A DNA stretch of 64,000 nucleotides from Gemmatimonadaceae bacterium. Lineage in GTDB: Bacteria > Gemmatimonadota > Gemmatimonadetes > Gemmatimonadales > Gemmatimonadaceae. Where the stretch lies: contig JAUQWM010000005.1 of NCBI GenBank assembly GCA_030835125.1, positions 1 through 64,000 on the forward strand, written 5' to 3'. Shown piece after piece: positions 1 through 9,580 of the stretch. Made by a program: the position numbers and the translations under genes. The stretch's first letter is position 1. Each line of letters starts with the position of its first letter. A model generated the notes under the pieces. It saw nothing but the letters and a program-made list of their open reading frames with translations, was not told the DNA's origin and searched no databases.

Positions 1-16
1 TGAGAGACACCCCTTG

Positions 17-62
17 CAACTCTCAACTCTCAACTCTCAACTCTCAGTCTCAGTCTCAACTC
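17..62. repeat. Tandem heptamer tract (CAACTCT)
   Basis: Four perfect 7-base units (caactct, 17-44) are followed by two 6-base units (cagtct) and a last partial unit. The tract starts in the 3' flank of the minus-strand metallo-hydrolase gene and covers its stop codon (56-58). It belongs to the heptamer repeat family seen throughout this window; function unknown. Confidence 0.9.
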
Positions 63-973
63 GTCACTTCTTCATACGCACAGGTCAGCACGTCCCGCGG
101 GTTCGCCTGGCCGAACCGGCCGTAGGACTCGAATCCCTTGAGCGGGTCGCGCATCGCGAGCACTTCCTCGCGTGAGCGTCCCGCCTTCACCTGCGCTTCG
201 ACGAACGCGAGCACGGCGCCGAGGTAATTCCTGAAGCCGACGAGGTCGGCGCTCGAGCCGGTGACCGGCAGTCCGGTGTTGGCGTGACCGTAGATGTAGA
301 TCGTGTCGTTCGCGTGGTCGGCGACCGCGCGATCGAGCACCGTCATCCATCCGCGCAGCGTCGCGCCGGCGGCCCGGTCGACGACCGGGTGCCGCTGGTT
401 GAACATCAGGTCACCCATGTGGGCGACGTTCGCGCGCTCGAACGTGATCACGGCGTCGCCGCTGGTGTGCGCCCGCCCGTAGTGGCGCGCGCGAACGCGC
501 TCGCCACCCACCTCGGCGTTCCATGTCTCGGTGAACGTCGTGTCCGGGTACAGCTGGTCGGTGGGCGCCTGCGCGCCGGGCGGCTGGCGCATGTGTTCAT
601 CGGCCTTCACATGGGCGACGACCTTCTTCGCCGCTCCGCGGAACGAGATGTTGCCGCCGGTGTGGTCGCCGTGGTGGTGCGTGTTGATGAGGAAGTCGAC
701 CCCGCGACCCTTCGAGCGCTCGTTCAGGCCGTCGAGGCACGCCTTGCCCTCGGGGGGAAACTGGCTGTCGACGACCACCACGGCGGCCGGATCCATCAGG
801 TATCCGATCGTCCCCCCCCGCATCGTGAAGAACCCGACGTTCCGGCGGATGGGCGTGAAGACGGCCTGTGCCGGCTGGCCCTGCAGGATGCGGGCAAGTG
901 CCGGCCGGGCCAGCGTGCCACCAACGGCTGCCACCGCAGAAGTGGCGAGGAAATCGCGACGGGTGATCGACAT
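56..973 (-). CDS. Tat-exported metallo-beta-lactamase-fold hydrolase
   Basis: A 305-residue MBL-fold metal-dependent hydrolase, probably periplasmic. The N-terminus has a twin-arginine signal (TRRDFLATSAVAAVGG). The zinc signature THHHGDHTGG places H99, H101, D103 and H104 as metal ligands, and later GRAHTSGDAV, AHMGD and YGHANTG supply the remaining conserved positions. The start at 973 is chosen because a GGGAG ribosome-binding site lies five bases upstream and the Tat signal begins there; a longer frame to 1051 adds 26 unlikely residues. The substrate cannot be told from sequence; relatives include lactonases, quorum-quenching enzymes and beta-lactamases. The stop codon is embedded in a tandem heptamer repeat. 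Confidence 0.88.
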   Translation of the reverse strand: MSITRRDFLATSAVAAVGGTLARPALARILQGQPAQAVFTPIRRNVGFFTMRGGTIGYLMDPAAVVVVDSQFPPEGKACLDGLNERSKGRGVDFLINTHHHGDHTGGNISFRGAAKKVVAHVKADEHMRQPPGAQAPTDQLYPDTTFTETWNAEVGGERVRARHYGRAHTSGDAVITFERANVAHMGDLMFNQRHPVVDRAAGATLRGWMTVLDRAVADHANDTIYIYGHANTGLPVTGSSADLVGFRNYLGAVLAFVEAQVKAGRSREEVLAMRDPLKGFESYGRFGQANPRDVLTCAYEEVTS

Positions 974-1072
974 GACAACTCCCTGCAGCAAGGGAAACGA
1001 TGCGCTTCGAATCGCGCCCGAAACGGTACAACCGGTCGCTTCCGCCAGCAAGCAACCCGCGGGAAGGGGGAA

Positions 1073-1684
1073 TCAGCGCGGTGCGCGCAGCGAGTCGCCT
1101 CGCTCGAGTCGCAGCAGCAGGTGGCGCTGCACATCCGCCCATTCCTCGACGAGGACGCTGTACATGACCGAGTCGCGCACGGTGCCATCGCGCCGTGCCT
1201 GGTGACGGCGGATCACGCCGTCCTTCTTCGCGCCGAGGCGTTCGATCGCGCGCTGCGACGCGAAGTTGAAGTTGTCGGTCCGGAGGCCGACCACCCGGCA
1301 GCCGGCCACGTCGAAGGCGTGCTGGAAGAGCAGGAACTTGCAGGCGGTGTTGACGTGCGTGCGCTGCACGCGGCTCGCGTACCAGGTGTAGCCGATCTCG
1401 ACGCGGTCAATCGCCGGCACGATATCGTGGTACCGCGTCGAACCCACGACGTCACCGGTGGTGAGGTCACGCACCGCCCACGGCACCATGTGACCCTGCC
1501 CCAGTCCCTGGAGCGCGCCGCGGATGTACGCATCGACCTCATCGGGACCGGGGACCGACGTAAACCACAACTCCCAGAGGCGACCATCGGCGGCGGCGTG
1601 GGCGAGTCCCGCCGCGTGTTCCGGCGCGAGCGGTTCGAGGCGAACGCCGTGGCCTTCGAGCGTGATGGGCTGGACCGTGATCAT
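1073..1684 (-). CDS. GNAT family N-acetyltransferase (RimJ/RimL-like)
   Basis: A 203-residue cytoplasmic acetyl-CoA-dependent acyltransferase. It opens with the typical RimJ/RimL beta-strand (TLEGHGVRLEPLAPEHAAGL) and keeps the motifs of the family: VGSTRYHDI, then IEIGYTW-type VEIGYTWYASRVQRTHVN, and RTDNFNFASQRAIERLGAKKDGV near the C-terminus. Bacterial relatives acetylate protein N-termini or small molecules; the substrate here is unknown. The start at 1684 is the first methionine before the domain; no strong Shine-Dalgarno is visible. A long open frame runs on upstream antisense to the S9 peptidase gene and is judged spurious. The gene is divergent from the peptidase, with a 156-base promoter region between them. 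Confidence 0.85.
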   Translation of the reverse strand: MITVQPITLEGHGVRLEPLAPEHAAGLAHAAADGRLWELWFTSVPGPDEVDAYIRGALQGLGQGHMVPWAVRDLTTGDVVGSTRYHDIVPAIDRVEIGYTWYASRVQRTHVNTACKFLLFQHAFDVAGCRVVGLRTDNFNFASQRAIERLGAKKDGVIRRHQARRDGTVRDSVMYSVLVEEWADVQRHLLLRLERGDSLRAPR

Positions 1685-1840
1685 GGAGTGGCGGAGGGCG
1701 CACGGAATGATCCGCGGGGCGGCAGGGCGGCACAATGGGACGGCTCTGCACCCCCGGCCACCGGAGGCCCGAGCGGGCCCCGAACGGGCTAACGTCCTCC
1801 CGGCTGGGTCCGTAAACTGAACGCTGGCCAGAAACCCCTG

Positions 1841-4807
1841 ATGACCCGGACCGGACCTATGCGATCTACCCTTGGCACGTGTTTCCTCACCCTGCTGGTG
1901 TTCGCGACACCGGCGCTCGCCCAGAAGAAGGCGCTGACGCAAGCCGACTGGGACCGCTGGCAATCGATCCAGGGCGCGGCGCTTTCCAATGACGGCAAGT
2001 GGGTCGCGTACACCTTGGCGCCACAGGTGGGCGACGGCGAGTTCGTGGTCCGCTCGACCAGCGGTTCGACCGAGTACCGGGTGCCGGTCGGTTACATCAG
2101 CAGGCCCAACAATACGCCGGGGGGCGAGCGTGCCCGGGGCGGCGGCGCGGGAGGCGGTGGGCGCGCGGGTGGTGGCGGTCGCGCTGGCGGCGCGAATGGC
2201 CCCTTCACCGCCGACAGTCGTTATGCGTTCGTCACCGTCCAGCCGCCGAAGGAGGAGGTCGAGCGGCAGGAGCGCGCGGCCGCGGCGCGCGGCGGTCGTG
2301 GGGGCCGCGGTGGCGGCGGAGCCGCCGGGGCAAGCCAGAACAGCATCGCAATGGTCAGCCTGTCTGACGGCCGGATTACCCCGATGCCCTCGATGCGCTC
2401 GTTCCGGCTTCCGGCGGAAAGCGGGAAGTGGATGGTGTATACGTCGGCACCGGACTCCGCATCGGCGGACTCGGCGGGGCGGGCCGGTGGAGCGGCTCCC
2501 GGGCGTGGCGGCCGCGCTGGCGGGAACGGTGCCCCGGCGGCGCCGCGCCGCACCTATGGCAACCCGATCACCCTGCGGAACCTGGACACCGGTGCCGATG
2601 AGGTGATCGCTGACGTGGTGGCCTACCAGTTCGACGACTCCGCGAAGGTCCTGGCGTACACGGTGGCGTCGCGGACCGACAGCACGAAGGACGGCGTGTA
2701 CCTCCGGAACCTGGTGGCCGGGACGACCCAGCCCGTGTTGACGGGACCCGGCAACTACCGGGCGTTTGCCTTCGACCGGTTGCAGCAGCAGTTCGCCTTC
2801 ACGACCGACCGTGACGATTTCGGCAAGCCGGACGCCCGGCAGGTCCTCTACCATGGGTTGGTGAAGACGGGTACGGCCCAGCCGGTGGTTCGCACGGAGA
2901 TGCTGCCTGAGGGCATGCGCTTCCCCGCCAACCCTAACGTGTCCTTCACGAGGGCCGGCACCGCGCTGCAGGTCACGTTCGCGCCGCCGCCCGACGACTC
3001 CATCCCGGCGGACTCGCTGGTGGGGAAGGCGAAGTTCGACCTGTGGCACTGGAAGGACCCGGCACTCCAGCCGACGCAGCTCCTCCAGGTGAACCAGGCC
3101 CGGAATCGCACCTATACAGCGCTGTACACCCTGGCGACGAAGAAGCTGGTGCCGCTGACCACGGACACCTTCCCGTCGGTGCAGTTCTCCGATGACGCGA
3201 AGGTGGGACTCCAGACCACGGGCGTGCCGTACGACATCGAGCGGATGTGGGGAGATGGCGGCACCGACGTCTACATCGTCGACCCGGCCACGGGCACCCG
3301 CAAGCTGGTGGCGTTGAAGATCACCGGGAACGCCCAGCTGTCGCCGGGCGCGAAGTATGTCGCCTACTTCGACAACACGCAGTGGTACACCTACCACATT
3401 GCCACCGGGAAGGTCACGAACGTCACGGGGGCGGCCGACGGCGTGCACTTCGAGCAGGAAACGTGGAGCACGCCTGACGACCCGGGCGCGTGGGGCATCG
3501 CCGGCTGGACGAAGGACGACCGCACGATGCTGGTCAACGATCGCTTCGACCTCTGGGAGATTGACCCGACCGGGACGAAGCCCCCGGTCGTGCTCACCGA
3601 CTCGCTCGGGCGGCGCGAGAACATCACGTTCCGCCTGCTGGCGCTGGGTCGCGACGAGGACGAACGGTTCATCGACACCGCGCAGCCGCTCTGGCTGAGC
3701 GCGTTCGACGAGGACACGAAAGCCAGCGGGTTCTATCGCGCGCGGCTGGACGGGCGGCGCGCGCCGGAGCCCGTGGTGATGGCCGACGTGCGGTATGGCG
3801 TGCCCACGAAGGCGCGCAACGCCGACACCTACCTCGTCACCAAGGGCACGTTCGTCGAGTTCCCGAACCTGTACGTGGGTCCGAACCTCACGTCGCTCAC
3901 CCGCGTCTCCGATGCCAACGCGTTCCAGAAGGACTACAACTGGGGCACCGTCGAACTGGTGACGTGGACGAGCATGGACGGCGTGCCGCGGCAGGGACTC
4001 CTGTACAAGCCGGAGAACTTCGACCCGTCGAAGAAGTACCCGATGATCTCGTACTTCTATGAGGACCTCTCGGACGGGTTGCACAGCTACATCGCGCCGA
4101 CGGGGCGCAACGTCATCAACCCGACCCACTACGCGTCGAACGGCTACCTGGTCTTCGAGCCCGACATCCACTACGAGATGGGGCACCCGGGCGCGAGCGC
4201 GGTGAAGTCGGTGGTGCCGGGCGTGCAGAAGCTGCTCGAGCGCGGCTATGTCGACCCCAGGGGACTGGGCCTGCAGGGACAATCGTGGGGCGGCTACCAG
4301 GCGTCGTACATCATCACGCAGACGCAGATGTTCAGCGCGGCGATGGCGGGCGCGCCGGTGGCGAACATGACCAGCGCCTACGGCGGCATCCGGTGGGGCA
4401 CGGGCCTCAATCGATCGATGCAGTACGAGGCCGGACAGAGCCGGATCGGCAAGTCGCTCTGGGAGGCGCCCCAGCTCTACATCGAGAACTCCCCGCTGTT
4501 CGGGCTTGAGCGCGTCACCACGCCGCTGTTCATCATGGCCAACGACATGGACGATGCGGTGCCATGGTGGCAGGGGATCGAGTTGTTCGTCGGCATGCGC
4601 CGCCTGGGGAAGGAGGCGTACCTGATCAACTACAACAACGACGTCCACAACCCGGCGAGTCGCGCGAACCAGAAGGACATCGCGATGCGCATGCAGCAAT
4701 TCTTCGACGCAAAGCTCAGGGGCATGCCGGCACCCGACTGGATGGTCAAGGGCATCCCGGCGAAGGACAAGGGCAAGGACCAGGTGAAGAAGGTCATTCA
4801 ACCGTGA
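1841..4807 (+). CDS. Secreted S9 family prolyl-oligopeptidase-type serine peptidase
   Basis: A 988-residue exported serine peptidase. A Sec signal peptide ends near ATPALAQ; a start at 1859 would give a tighter signal. The N-terminal two thirds form a beta-propeller-like region; the C-terminal catalytic domain carries the nucleophile in GQSWGGYQ (S815), the acid in NDMDDAVPW (D904/D905) and the histidine in NNDVHNP (H936), so the triad is complete. Three Gly/Arg/Ala-rich low-complexity segments interrupt the propeller (about residues 97-123, 147-165 and 212-238), as is common in Gemmatimonadota exported proteins. Likely role: scavenging of peptides outside the cytoplasm. A strong hairpin follows the stop codon. 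Confidence 0.93.
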   Translation: MTRTGPMRSTLGTCFLTLLVFATPALAQKKALTQADWDRWQSIQGAALSNDGKWVAYTLAPQVGDGEFVVRSTSGSTEYRVPVGYISRPNNTPGGERARGGGAGGGGRAGGGGRAGGANGPFTADSRYAFVTVQPPKEEVERQERAAAARGGRGGRGGGGAAGASQNSIAMVSLSDGRITPMPSMRSFRLPAESGKWMVYTSAPDSASADSAGRAGGAAPGRGGRAGGNGAPAAPRRTYGNPITLRNLDTGADEVIADVVAYQFDDSAKVLAYTVASRTDSTKDGVYLRNLVAGTTQPVLTGPGNYRAFAFDRLQQQFAFTTDRDDFGKPDARQVLYHGLVKTGTAQPVVRTEMLPEGMRFPANPNVSFTRAGTALQVTFAPPPDDSIPADSLVGKAKFDLWHWKDPALQPTQLLQVNQARNRTYTALYTLATKKLVPLTTDTFPSVQFSDDAKVGLQTTGVPYDIERMWGDGGTDVYIVDPATGTRKLVALKITGNAQLSPGAKYVAYFDNTQWYTYHIATGKVTNVTGAADGVHFEQETWSTPDDPGAWGIAGWTKDDRTMLVNDRFDLWEIDPTGTKPPVVLTDSLGRRENITFRLLALGRDEDERFIDTAQPLWLSAFDEDTKASGFYRARLDGRRAPEPVVMADVRYGVPTKARNADTYLVTKGTFVEFPNLYVGPNLTSLTRVSDANAFQKDYNWGTVELVTWTSMDGVPRQGLLYKPENFDPSKKYPMISYFYEDLSDGLHSYIAPTGRNVINPTHYASNGYLVFEPDIHYEMGHPGASAVKSVVPGVQKLLERGYVDPRGLGLQGQSWGGYQASYIITQTQMFSAAMAGAPVANMTSAYGGIRWGTGLNRSMQYEAGQSRIGKSLWEAPQLYIENSPLFGLERVTTPLFIMANDMDDAVPWWQGIELFVGMRRLGKEAYLINYNNDVHNPASRANQKDIAMRMQQFFDAKLRGMPAPDWMVKGIPAKDKGKDQVKKVIQP

Positions 4808-4811
4808 GCGA

Positions 4812-4852
4812 CGGAGGTCGGGAACGGGTTCAGTCCCGTTCCCGACGCTCCG
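4812..4852 (+). terminator. Strong hairpin after the S9 peptidase gene
   Basis: A perfect 12-bp stem (gtcgggaacggg / cccgttcccgac, 4817-4846) with a six-base loop extends by five more pairs across a one-base bulge. A second 7-bp hairpin (gcccgca / tgcgggc, 4852-4870) follows. There is no T-run, so this may be a factor-dependent terminator or an mRNA-stabilising structure between the peptidase and the next gene. Confidence 0.55.
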
Positions 4853-4896
4853 CCCGCATGGGCTGCGGGCAACTCCCGGTGTCACCATCACCCGCC

Positions 4897-6243
4897 ATGA
4901 AGCCATCGCGCCATTGGACCGCTGTGTTCGCGCTGGCGCTCCTGGCCTGCGGCACGACCCCCGCCAGTGACGCCGTGGCGTATGTCGGCGCCACGGTCAT
5001 CGACGGCACCGGCCGCATCATCGCCAACGCCGTCATCGTCGAGTCGGGCGGCCATATCGTCGGCATCGGGCCTCGCGACGGGGTCGAGATCCCCCGCGGC
5101 GCGACGGTCGTCGCGGTCGACGGACGCTGGATCATCCCCGGCCTCATCGACGGCCACGCGCATGCCGGCGAGTCGACGGTCGCCCGGTACCTGTCGTACG
5201 GCGTCACGGCCATCCGGCACGTCGGTGGGAACCTCGACCGCCTGACGAGTCTGTCGGCGCGAATCGCGGCCGATTCGGTGCCGGGACCGCGGCTCTACCT
5301 CGCCGGAGAAACGCTCACCGGTCCACCCGCGGTCTGGCCGGGCCAGGTCGAGATACGCTCACCCGCCGACGCCGACTCGGTGGTGGCGCGATTGGCTCGC
5401 GCCGGCGTGAGCCAGGTCAAGCTCTACACCCACACCACGCGGGACCAGATGGAGGCGGTCGTCGCCCGCGCGCGCGCGTTCAACATCCCGGTCACGGCGC
5501 ACCTCGGCTTCGTGGATGCACTCACGGCTGCCACGCTCGGGGTGAATGCCCTGGAACACCTCTCGGGCGTCGTCGAAGCCACCGTCACCGACGCGGCGCC
5601 GTATTACGCCGCGCATGCGCGATTCCCCGAGGGATGGATGACGTTCCTCCGCGGGTGGGCCGGCCTCGATTCCAGTGCACTCGAGCGGACGGCTACGGCG
5701 CTGGCCGCGGCGGGCGTGGTGCTGGTTCCGACGCTGGTCCAGTCGGAAACGTACGCGCGCGTCCTGGACACGGCCTACGCCGGCGGGCTCGACCTCTCGG
5801 GCGTGACGCCGGAGGAACGCGAGGCGTGGAACCTTCCCGATCTCGTCAGGCGGTACGGCATCACGCGGGAGGACGCGCCGCGTCTGGCCGAGTCGCGACG
5901 GAAGCAGGACCTGTTCCTCCGCCGGTTCGTCGCGCACGGGGGCCGCGTGGTGGCCGGCAGCGATTCGCCGAACCAGTTGTTGGCCCCCGGCGCCTCGCTG
6001 CATGAGGAACTGGCGCTGCTGGTGCGCGCCGGCTTCACGCCGGCCGAGGCGTTGGCGTCGGCCACGTCGGGCGCGGCACAGCTGCTGCGGGCGGACTCGC
6101 TTGGCGTCCTCCGCGCGGGGGCCGTGGCGGATTTCGTCGTGCTCCGGGGAAACCCGCTCGAGGACATCAGGAATGTCGGGCGCGTCGAGACGATCGTCGC
6201 GCGCGGCCGGACGCACGATCCGGGCGCCTTACGAGTCCGGTGA
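4897..6243 (+). CDS. Amidohydrolase family lipoprotein
   Basis: A 448-residue metal-dependent amidohydrolase. The N-terminus has a lipobox (LALLAC), so it is probably anchored to a membrane. The TIM-barrel metal motif is DGHAHAG (H87, H89); later ligands are visible in TAHLGF, EHLSG and AGSDSPN (D356). The C-terminal RAGAVADFVVLRGNPLEDI segment is the usual beta-sandwich closing strand of imidazolonepropionase/prolidase-like enzymes. The start at 4897 begins exactly at the lipoprotein signal. It follows the S9 peptidase in the same direction, so a role in breaking down dipeptides or related amides is plausible, but the substrate is not determinable. Confidence 0.87.
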   Translation: MKPSRHWTAVFALALLACGTTPASDAVAYVGATVIDGTGRIIANAVIVESGGHIVGIGPRDGVEIPRGATVVAVDGRWIIPGLIDGHAHAGESTVARYLSYGVTAIRHVGGNLDRLTSLSARIAADSVPGPRLYLAGETLTGPPAVWPGQVEIRSPADADSVVARLARAGVSQVKLYTHTTRDQMEAVVARARAFNIPVTAHLGFVDALTAATLGVNALEHLSGVVEATVTDAAPYYAAHARFPEGWMTFLRGWAGLDSSALERTATALAAAGVVLVPTLVQSETYARVLDTAYAGGLDLSGVTPEEREAWNLPDLVRRYGITREDAPRLAESRRKQDLFLRRFVAHGGRVVAGSDSPNQLLAPGASLHEELALLVRAGFTPAEALASATSGAAQLLRADSLGVLRAGAVADFVVLRGNPLEDIRNVGRVETIVARGRTHDPGALRVR

Positions 6244-6261
6244 GCGGCGGATCGCCAACCC

Positions 6262-6276
6262 GGCGGGACGCCCGCC
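6262..6276. terminator. Short GC hairpin between convergent genes
   Basis: ggcggg-acg-cccgcc forms a 6-bp stem with a 3-base loop midway between the amidohydrolase stop (6243) and the DUF4342 stop (6279). No T-run is present on either strand. Confidence 0.3.
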
Positions 6277-6278
6277 CG

Positions 6279-6539
6279 TCAGGCACCTGGCGCCTTCTGC
6301 ACGGCGGTGCCCTTGTCCCGCTCGACGGCCACGGTGTAGTCGGTCGCCAGCACCGCGACCGCAGCCACCGCCGCCCAGAACGGGGCGAGCGCAAGACCGA
6401 CCACTCCGGCATTGAGCGGCATGTCGAGCAGCACCCGGCCGCTGGGGTTCTTGAGGATGATCCGCCGCACGTTGCCTTCGCGGACCAGCTCCTTCAGGCG
6501 CTCCTTGAGGTTTTCACCCTTGACCTTGAACTCTTCCAT
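6279..6539 (-). CDS. DUF4342 domain-containing small membrane protein
   Basis: An 86-residue protein that matches the DUF4342 family over its full length. It opens with a charged helix (MEEFKVKGENLKERLKELV), then the conserved VRRIILKNPSGRVLLDMPL strand pair, followed by one hydrophobic stretch (about residues 44-67) and a short charged tail. Family members are typically adjacent to stress or membrane genes but have no assigned reaction. It converges on the upstream amidohydrolase and is divergent from the hexosaminidase. No Shine-Dalgarno is evident before the ATG. Confidence 0.8.
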   Translation of the reverse strand: MEEFKVKGENLKERLKELVREGNVRRIILKNPSGRVLLDMPLNAGVVGLALAPFWAAVAAVAVLATDYTVAVERDKGTAVQKAPGA

Positions 6540-6728
6540 GGCGAGATGGGGAACGGGAGACAGCCTGACCTACGCGACCTGCACGAATTCTGTGACACGT
6601 CGCCGCTCCCGTCCATGTCCCGGCGCCCTCTCGCGAATTCGGCCCGCTCCAGCCTGCTGGCCTTCATGCCACCCGGTCCGCACATTCGGGTGATGACGAG
6701 TCCCGGTGGGCGCGACCTGCTCGCAGCC

Positions 6729-9095
6729 ATGCGACGAGTATCCGTCGTCCCGCTCCTCGCCGGCGCGGTCATGTCCGCATGGGCCTGTACGCCCGGCCCC
6801 GCGAGACCGCCGCGACCGGAACGGCTCGTGCCCGTCATTCCGGCGCCGCATATCGCGCGCCCCGGCACCGGCGCCTGGAACGTTCCGGACACCCTGGACG
6901 TCTGGATCGCGGACACGGCCAACGTGGAGTTGCGGGCCCTCGGCCGCCTGGCGACCGGGATTTCGGCCGCGGCCATCGGGCGGCCCGTCGCGCTCACGAC
7001 CGGACGGCAGCTCCGGGAGCGCGCGATCCAGGTCCGCCTCATCCAGCCCCTGGTGGCGGACAGGGAGGGGACGTACACGCTGACCGTGGCCCGGGAGGGG
7101 ATCGAGATCAACGCCTCGTCAGGCGCGGGCCTCTTCTACGGGCTCCAGTCCCTGCGCCAGCTCCTGGACGATGCGACGGCCGGGTGCGCGGGATCGCGCT
7201 GCCCGCACCCCGCGGCACGCATCCCGGCCATCACCATCGTCGACACCCCGCGCTTCCCGTATCGCGGCCTGCACCTCGACGTCGGGCGCCACTTCCAGCC
7301 GGTCGCCTTCGTCAAGAAGTACATCGACCTGATGGCGCGCTACAAGCTGAACCGCTTTCACTGGCACCTCACCGAGGACCAGGGCTGGCGGATCGAGATC
7401 CGGAAGTACCCGCGCCTGACGAGCGTCGGGGCATGCCGGAAGGAAACGATGCTCGAGAAGAACTTCCAGCCATACGTCGGTGATGGCCTGCCGCACTGCG
7501 GCTTCTACACGCAGGACGAGATCCGCGACGTGGTGCGCTACGCCGCCGAGCGTTACGTGACGATCGTCCCGGAAATCGAGATGCCGGGGCACGCGAAAGC
7601 GGCACTGGCGGCGTACCCGGAACTCGCCTGCACGCCGGGACCTTTCGAGGTACGCACCACGTGGGGCGTGGACGAGGACGTGTTCTGTCCGTCGGAGCAG
7701 ACGTTCGCCTTCCTCGAGGACGTGCTCTCCGAGGTGACCGAGCTCTTCCCGGGGCGCTACATCCATGTTGGCGGTGACGAAGTCCCCAAGGTGCGGTGGC
7801 GGGCCAGCGCAGTCGCCCGGGAGATCATCCAGCGTGAGCGCCTGGCGAATGAGGATGGGCTGCAAAGCTGGTTCATCCGGCGCATCGAGCGATTCCTGGC
7901 CTCGAAGGGCCGCCGCCTGATCGGCTGGGACGAGATCCTCGAGGGCGGGCTCGCGCCCGAGGCCACGGTGATGTCCTGGCGCGGGGTGAGCGGTGGGCGC
8001 GAGGCTGCCCGCCAGGGGCACGACGTGATCATGTCCCCCAATTCCCACCTCTACTTCGACTACTACCAGGGTGACGCCCGCTTCGAGCCGCTGGCGAACG
8101 GCGGGTCGATCTCCCTCGAGCGCGTGTATGGCTATGAGCCGGTCCCCGACTCGCTCACCGCCGCCGAGGCGCAGCACATCCTCGGGGCCCAGGCCAACCT
8201 CTGGACCGAGTACCTCAAGACGCCTGACGCCATCGAGTACATGGTGTGGCCGCGGGCGCTCGCCCTGGCCGAGGTGACCTGGTCGTCCCGGGAAGCGCGC
8301 GACTGGGGGAGCTTCAGCATGCGCCTGCCGGCGGCATTGCGCGCCCTGGGCACGGCGGGCGTGAACTACCGGATCCCGCACGTCGAGGGACTCCCCGGGG
8401 ACCGGTTGACGTTGTCGGACCGCGTGGAGATCCGCCTGCAGACCGCGATGCCAGACGCGGTGATCCGGTACACCGTCGATGGCAGCGACCCGACGGCTGC
8501 GAGCCCGAAGTACGAGCGTCCATTCCGGCTGGACGTGTCGGCGCAGGGCACACGCGTGGTGGCGCGGGCCTTCGGGCCGGATGGTCGCTCCAGCGCGCCT
8601 CGCGCGGCGACGTTCACGCGGACCACGTACCGTCCGGCCGACCGCCTGGTGGTGATGGAGGCCGGCCTGCGGTACCGCTACTTCGAAGCGTCGGTGCGCT
8701 CCACACGCGCCATCGACACGCTCCCGCCGACACGCGAAGGCAGCGTTCCCACGGTGGGGCGCCGCGGCGACGAGACGGCGGAGCGGTATGCGCTCAAGCT
8801 GACCGGGTACCTCCAGGTGCCCGCCGACGGGCTGTACGAGTTCGCCCTGTCCTCGGACGATGGCAGCAGCCTGGAGATCGGCGAGCGGATGGTGGTCGAC
8901 AACGATGGCCTGCACGGCGACGAGGAACGGACGGGGATGATCGCGCTCCGGAAGGGCCTCCACCCCGTGGTGGTGCGCTATTTCCAGGGCGGGGGCGGCG
9001 CAAGCCTCGCGTTGCGGTCGCGGCGCGGCGACGGTGAATGGACCCCGGTCCCCGCTGGCTGGTTCGTCCAGGCCGCCCTGCCGTCCAGCCGCTGA
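6729..9095 (+). CDS. Family 20 glycoside hydrolase (beta-N-acetylhexosaminidase) lipoprotein
   Basis: A 788-residue exo-acting hexosaminidase that would release N-acetylglucosamine or N-acetylgalactosamine from glycans or chitin fragments. A lipoprotein signal ends at SAWAC. A GH20b N-terminal domain (about residues 30-165) precedes the catalytic barrel, which has RGLHLDVGRHF, FHWHLTEDQGWR and the catalytic pair in HVGGDEVPK (D350, E351; the Asp orients the substrate acetamido group, the Glu is the acid/base). After the barrel come a chitobiase C-terminal-type segment (VIRYTVDGSDPTAASPKY) and a PA14-like carbohydrate-binding domain (GYLQVPADGLYEFALSSDDG). The start at 6729 matches the signal peptide; an in-frame ATG at 6693 is an alternative. 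Confidence 0.92.
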   Translation: MRRVSVVPLLAGAVMSAWACTPGPARPPRPERLVPVIPAPHIARPGTGAWNVPDTLDVWIADTANVELRALGRLATGISAAAIGRPVALTTGRQLRERAIQVRLIQPLVADREGTYTLTVAREGIEINASSGAGLFYGLQSLRQLLDDATAGCAGSRCPHPAARIPAITIVDTPRFPYRGLHLDVGRHFQPVAFVKKYIDLMARYKLNRFHWHLTEDQGWRIEIRKYPRLTSVGACRKETMLEKNFQPYVGDGLPHCGFYTQDEIRDVVRYAAERYVTIVPEIEMPGHAKAALAAYPELACTPGPFEVRTTWGVDEDVFCPSEQTFAFLEDVLSEVTELFPGRYIHVGGDEVPKVRWRASAVAREIIQRERLANEDGLQSWFIRRIERFLASKGRRLIGWDEILEGGLAPEATVMSWRGVSGGREAARQGHDVIMSPNSHLYFDYYQGDARFEPLANGGSISLERVYGYEPVPDSLTAAEAQHILGAQANLWTEYLKTPDAIEYMVWPRALALAEVTWSSREARDWGSFSMRLPAALRALGTAGVNYRIPHVEGLPGDRLTLSDRVEIRLQTAMPDAVIRYTVDGSDPTAASPKYERPFRLDVSAQGTRVVARAFGPDGRSSAPRAATFTRTTYRPADRLVVMEAGLRYRYFEASVRSTRAIDTLPPTREGSVPTVGRRGDETAERYALKLTGYLQVPADGLYEFALSSDDGSSLEIGERMVVDNDGLHGDEERTGMIALRKGLHPVVVRYFQGGGGASLALRSRRGDGEWTPVPAGWFVQAALPSSR

Positions 9096-9110
9096 CCGGA
9101 GCCTAACGCC

Positions 9111-9443
9111 TCAGGCCCGCTGCGCCTTGACGCGCTTCCAGGTGCGTCGCACCCAGCCCACTGCCCGCCGCCCCTGCACCTCGGCCGCGTCGAGGAACCG
9201 CGCCGCTGCCTCGAACTCCCTGGCGACCAGCGCCGCGCCCAGCGCCACGACGAGGACGCCGGGTCCCGGTGCCGGCAGGAGGAACACGCCGACCGGCAGC
9301 AGGACGAGCCCGGCGGCAATGCGGATGACCCGCGCGGCGCGGCTCGATCCCGCCGTGCGCTGGCGTTCGTACTGCTTCCGGAACCGGCTTCCCGGCCGGC
9401 CACGCCTGAAGGCGGACCACTCCCGCCGCTGTCGTTCAAGCAT
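9111..9443 (-). CDS. Small membrane protein of the PGPGW type
   Basis: A 110-residue protein with a basic N-terminus (RQRREWSAFRRGRPGSRFRKQYERQR), one hydrophobic hairpin centred on LLPAPGPGVLVVALGAALVA, and a basic amphipathic tail ending WVRRTWKRVKAQRA. The PxPGPG turn between two short membrane segments is the hallmark of the uncharacterised PGPGW transmembrane family. The start at 9443 is used because upstream codons are non-conserved in character. Its stop is 15 bases from that of the convergent hexosaminidase; the gap contains a CCTAACG word. Confidence 0.72.
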   Translation of the reverse strand: MLERQRREWSAFRRGRPGSRFRKQYERQRTAGSSRAARVIRIAAGLVLLPVGVFLLPAPGPGVLVVALGAALVAREFEAAARFLDAAEVQGRRAVGWVRRTWKRVKAQRA

Positions 9444-9580
9444 CGTGGGACGTACCCGTCGCCGGCCACGGTGTGCGGCGACCTTTACGAGTGGGTCGAC
9501 AGCGCGACCGGCCGGCGCGTGTCGGGCGGCGGATGCGGCCGGGACTGGAACAGCGCCGTCATCCGCGCCAGCTTCCACCC

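Noticed and set aside
1685-4906. Long antisense open frame opposite the S9 peptidase gene (upstream part of a 1277-codon frame)
   Set aside because: It is an antisense shadow in high-GC DNA: Arg/His/Val-rich with no domain character. Only the last 204 codons, the GNAT gene, are real.
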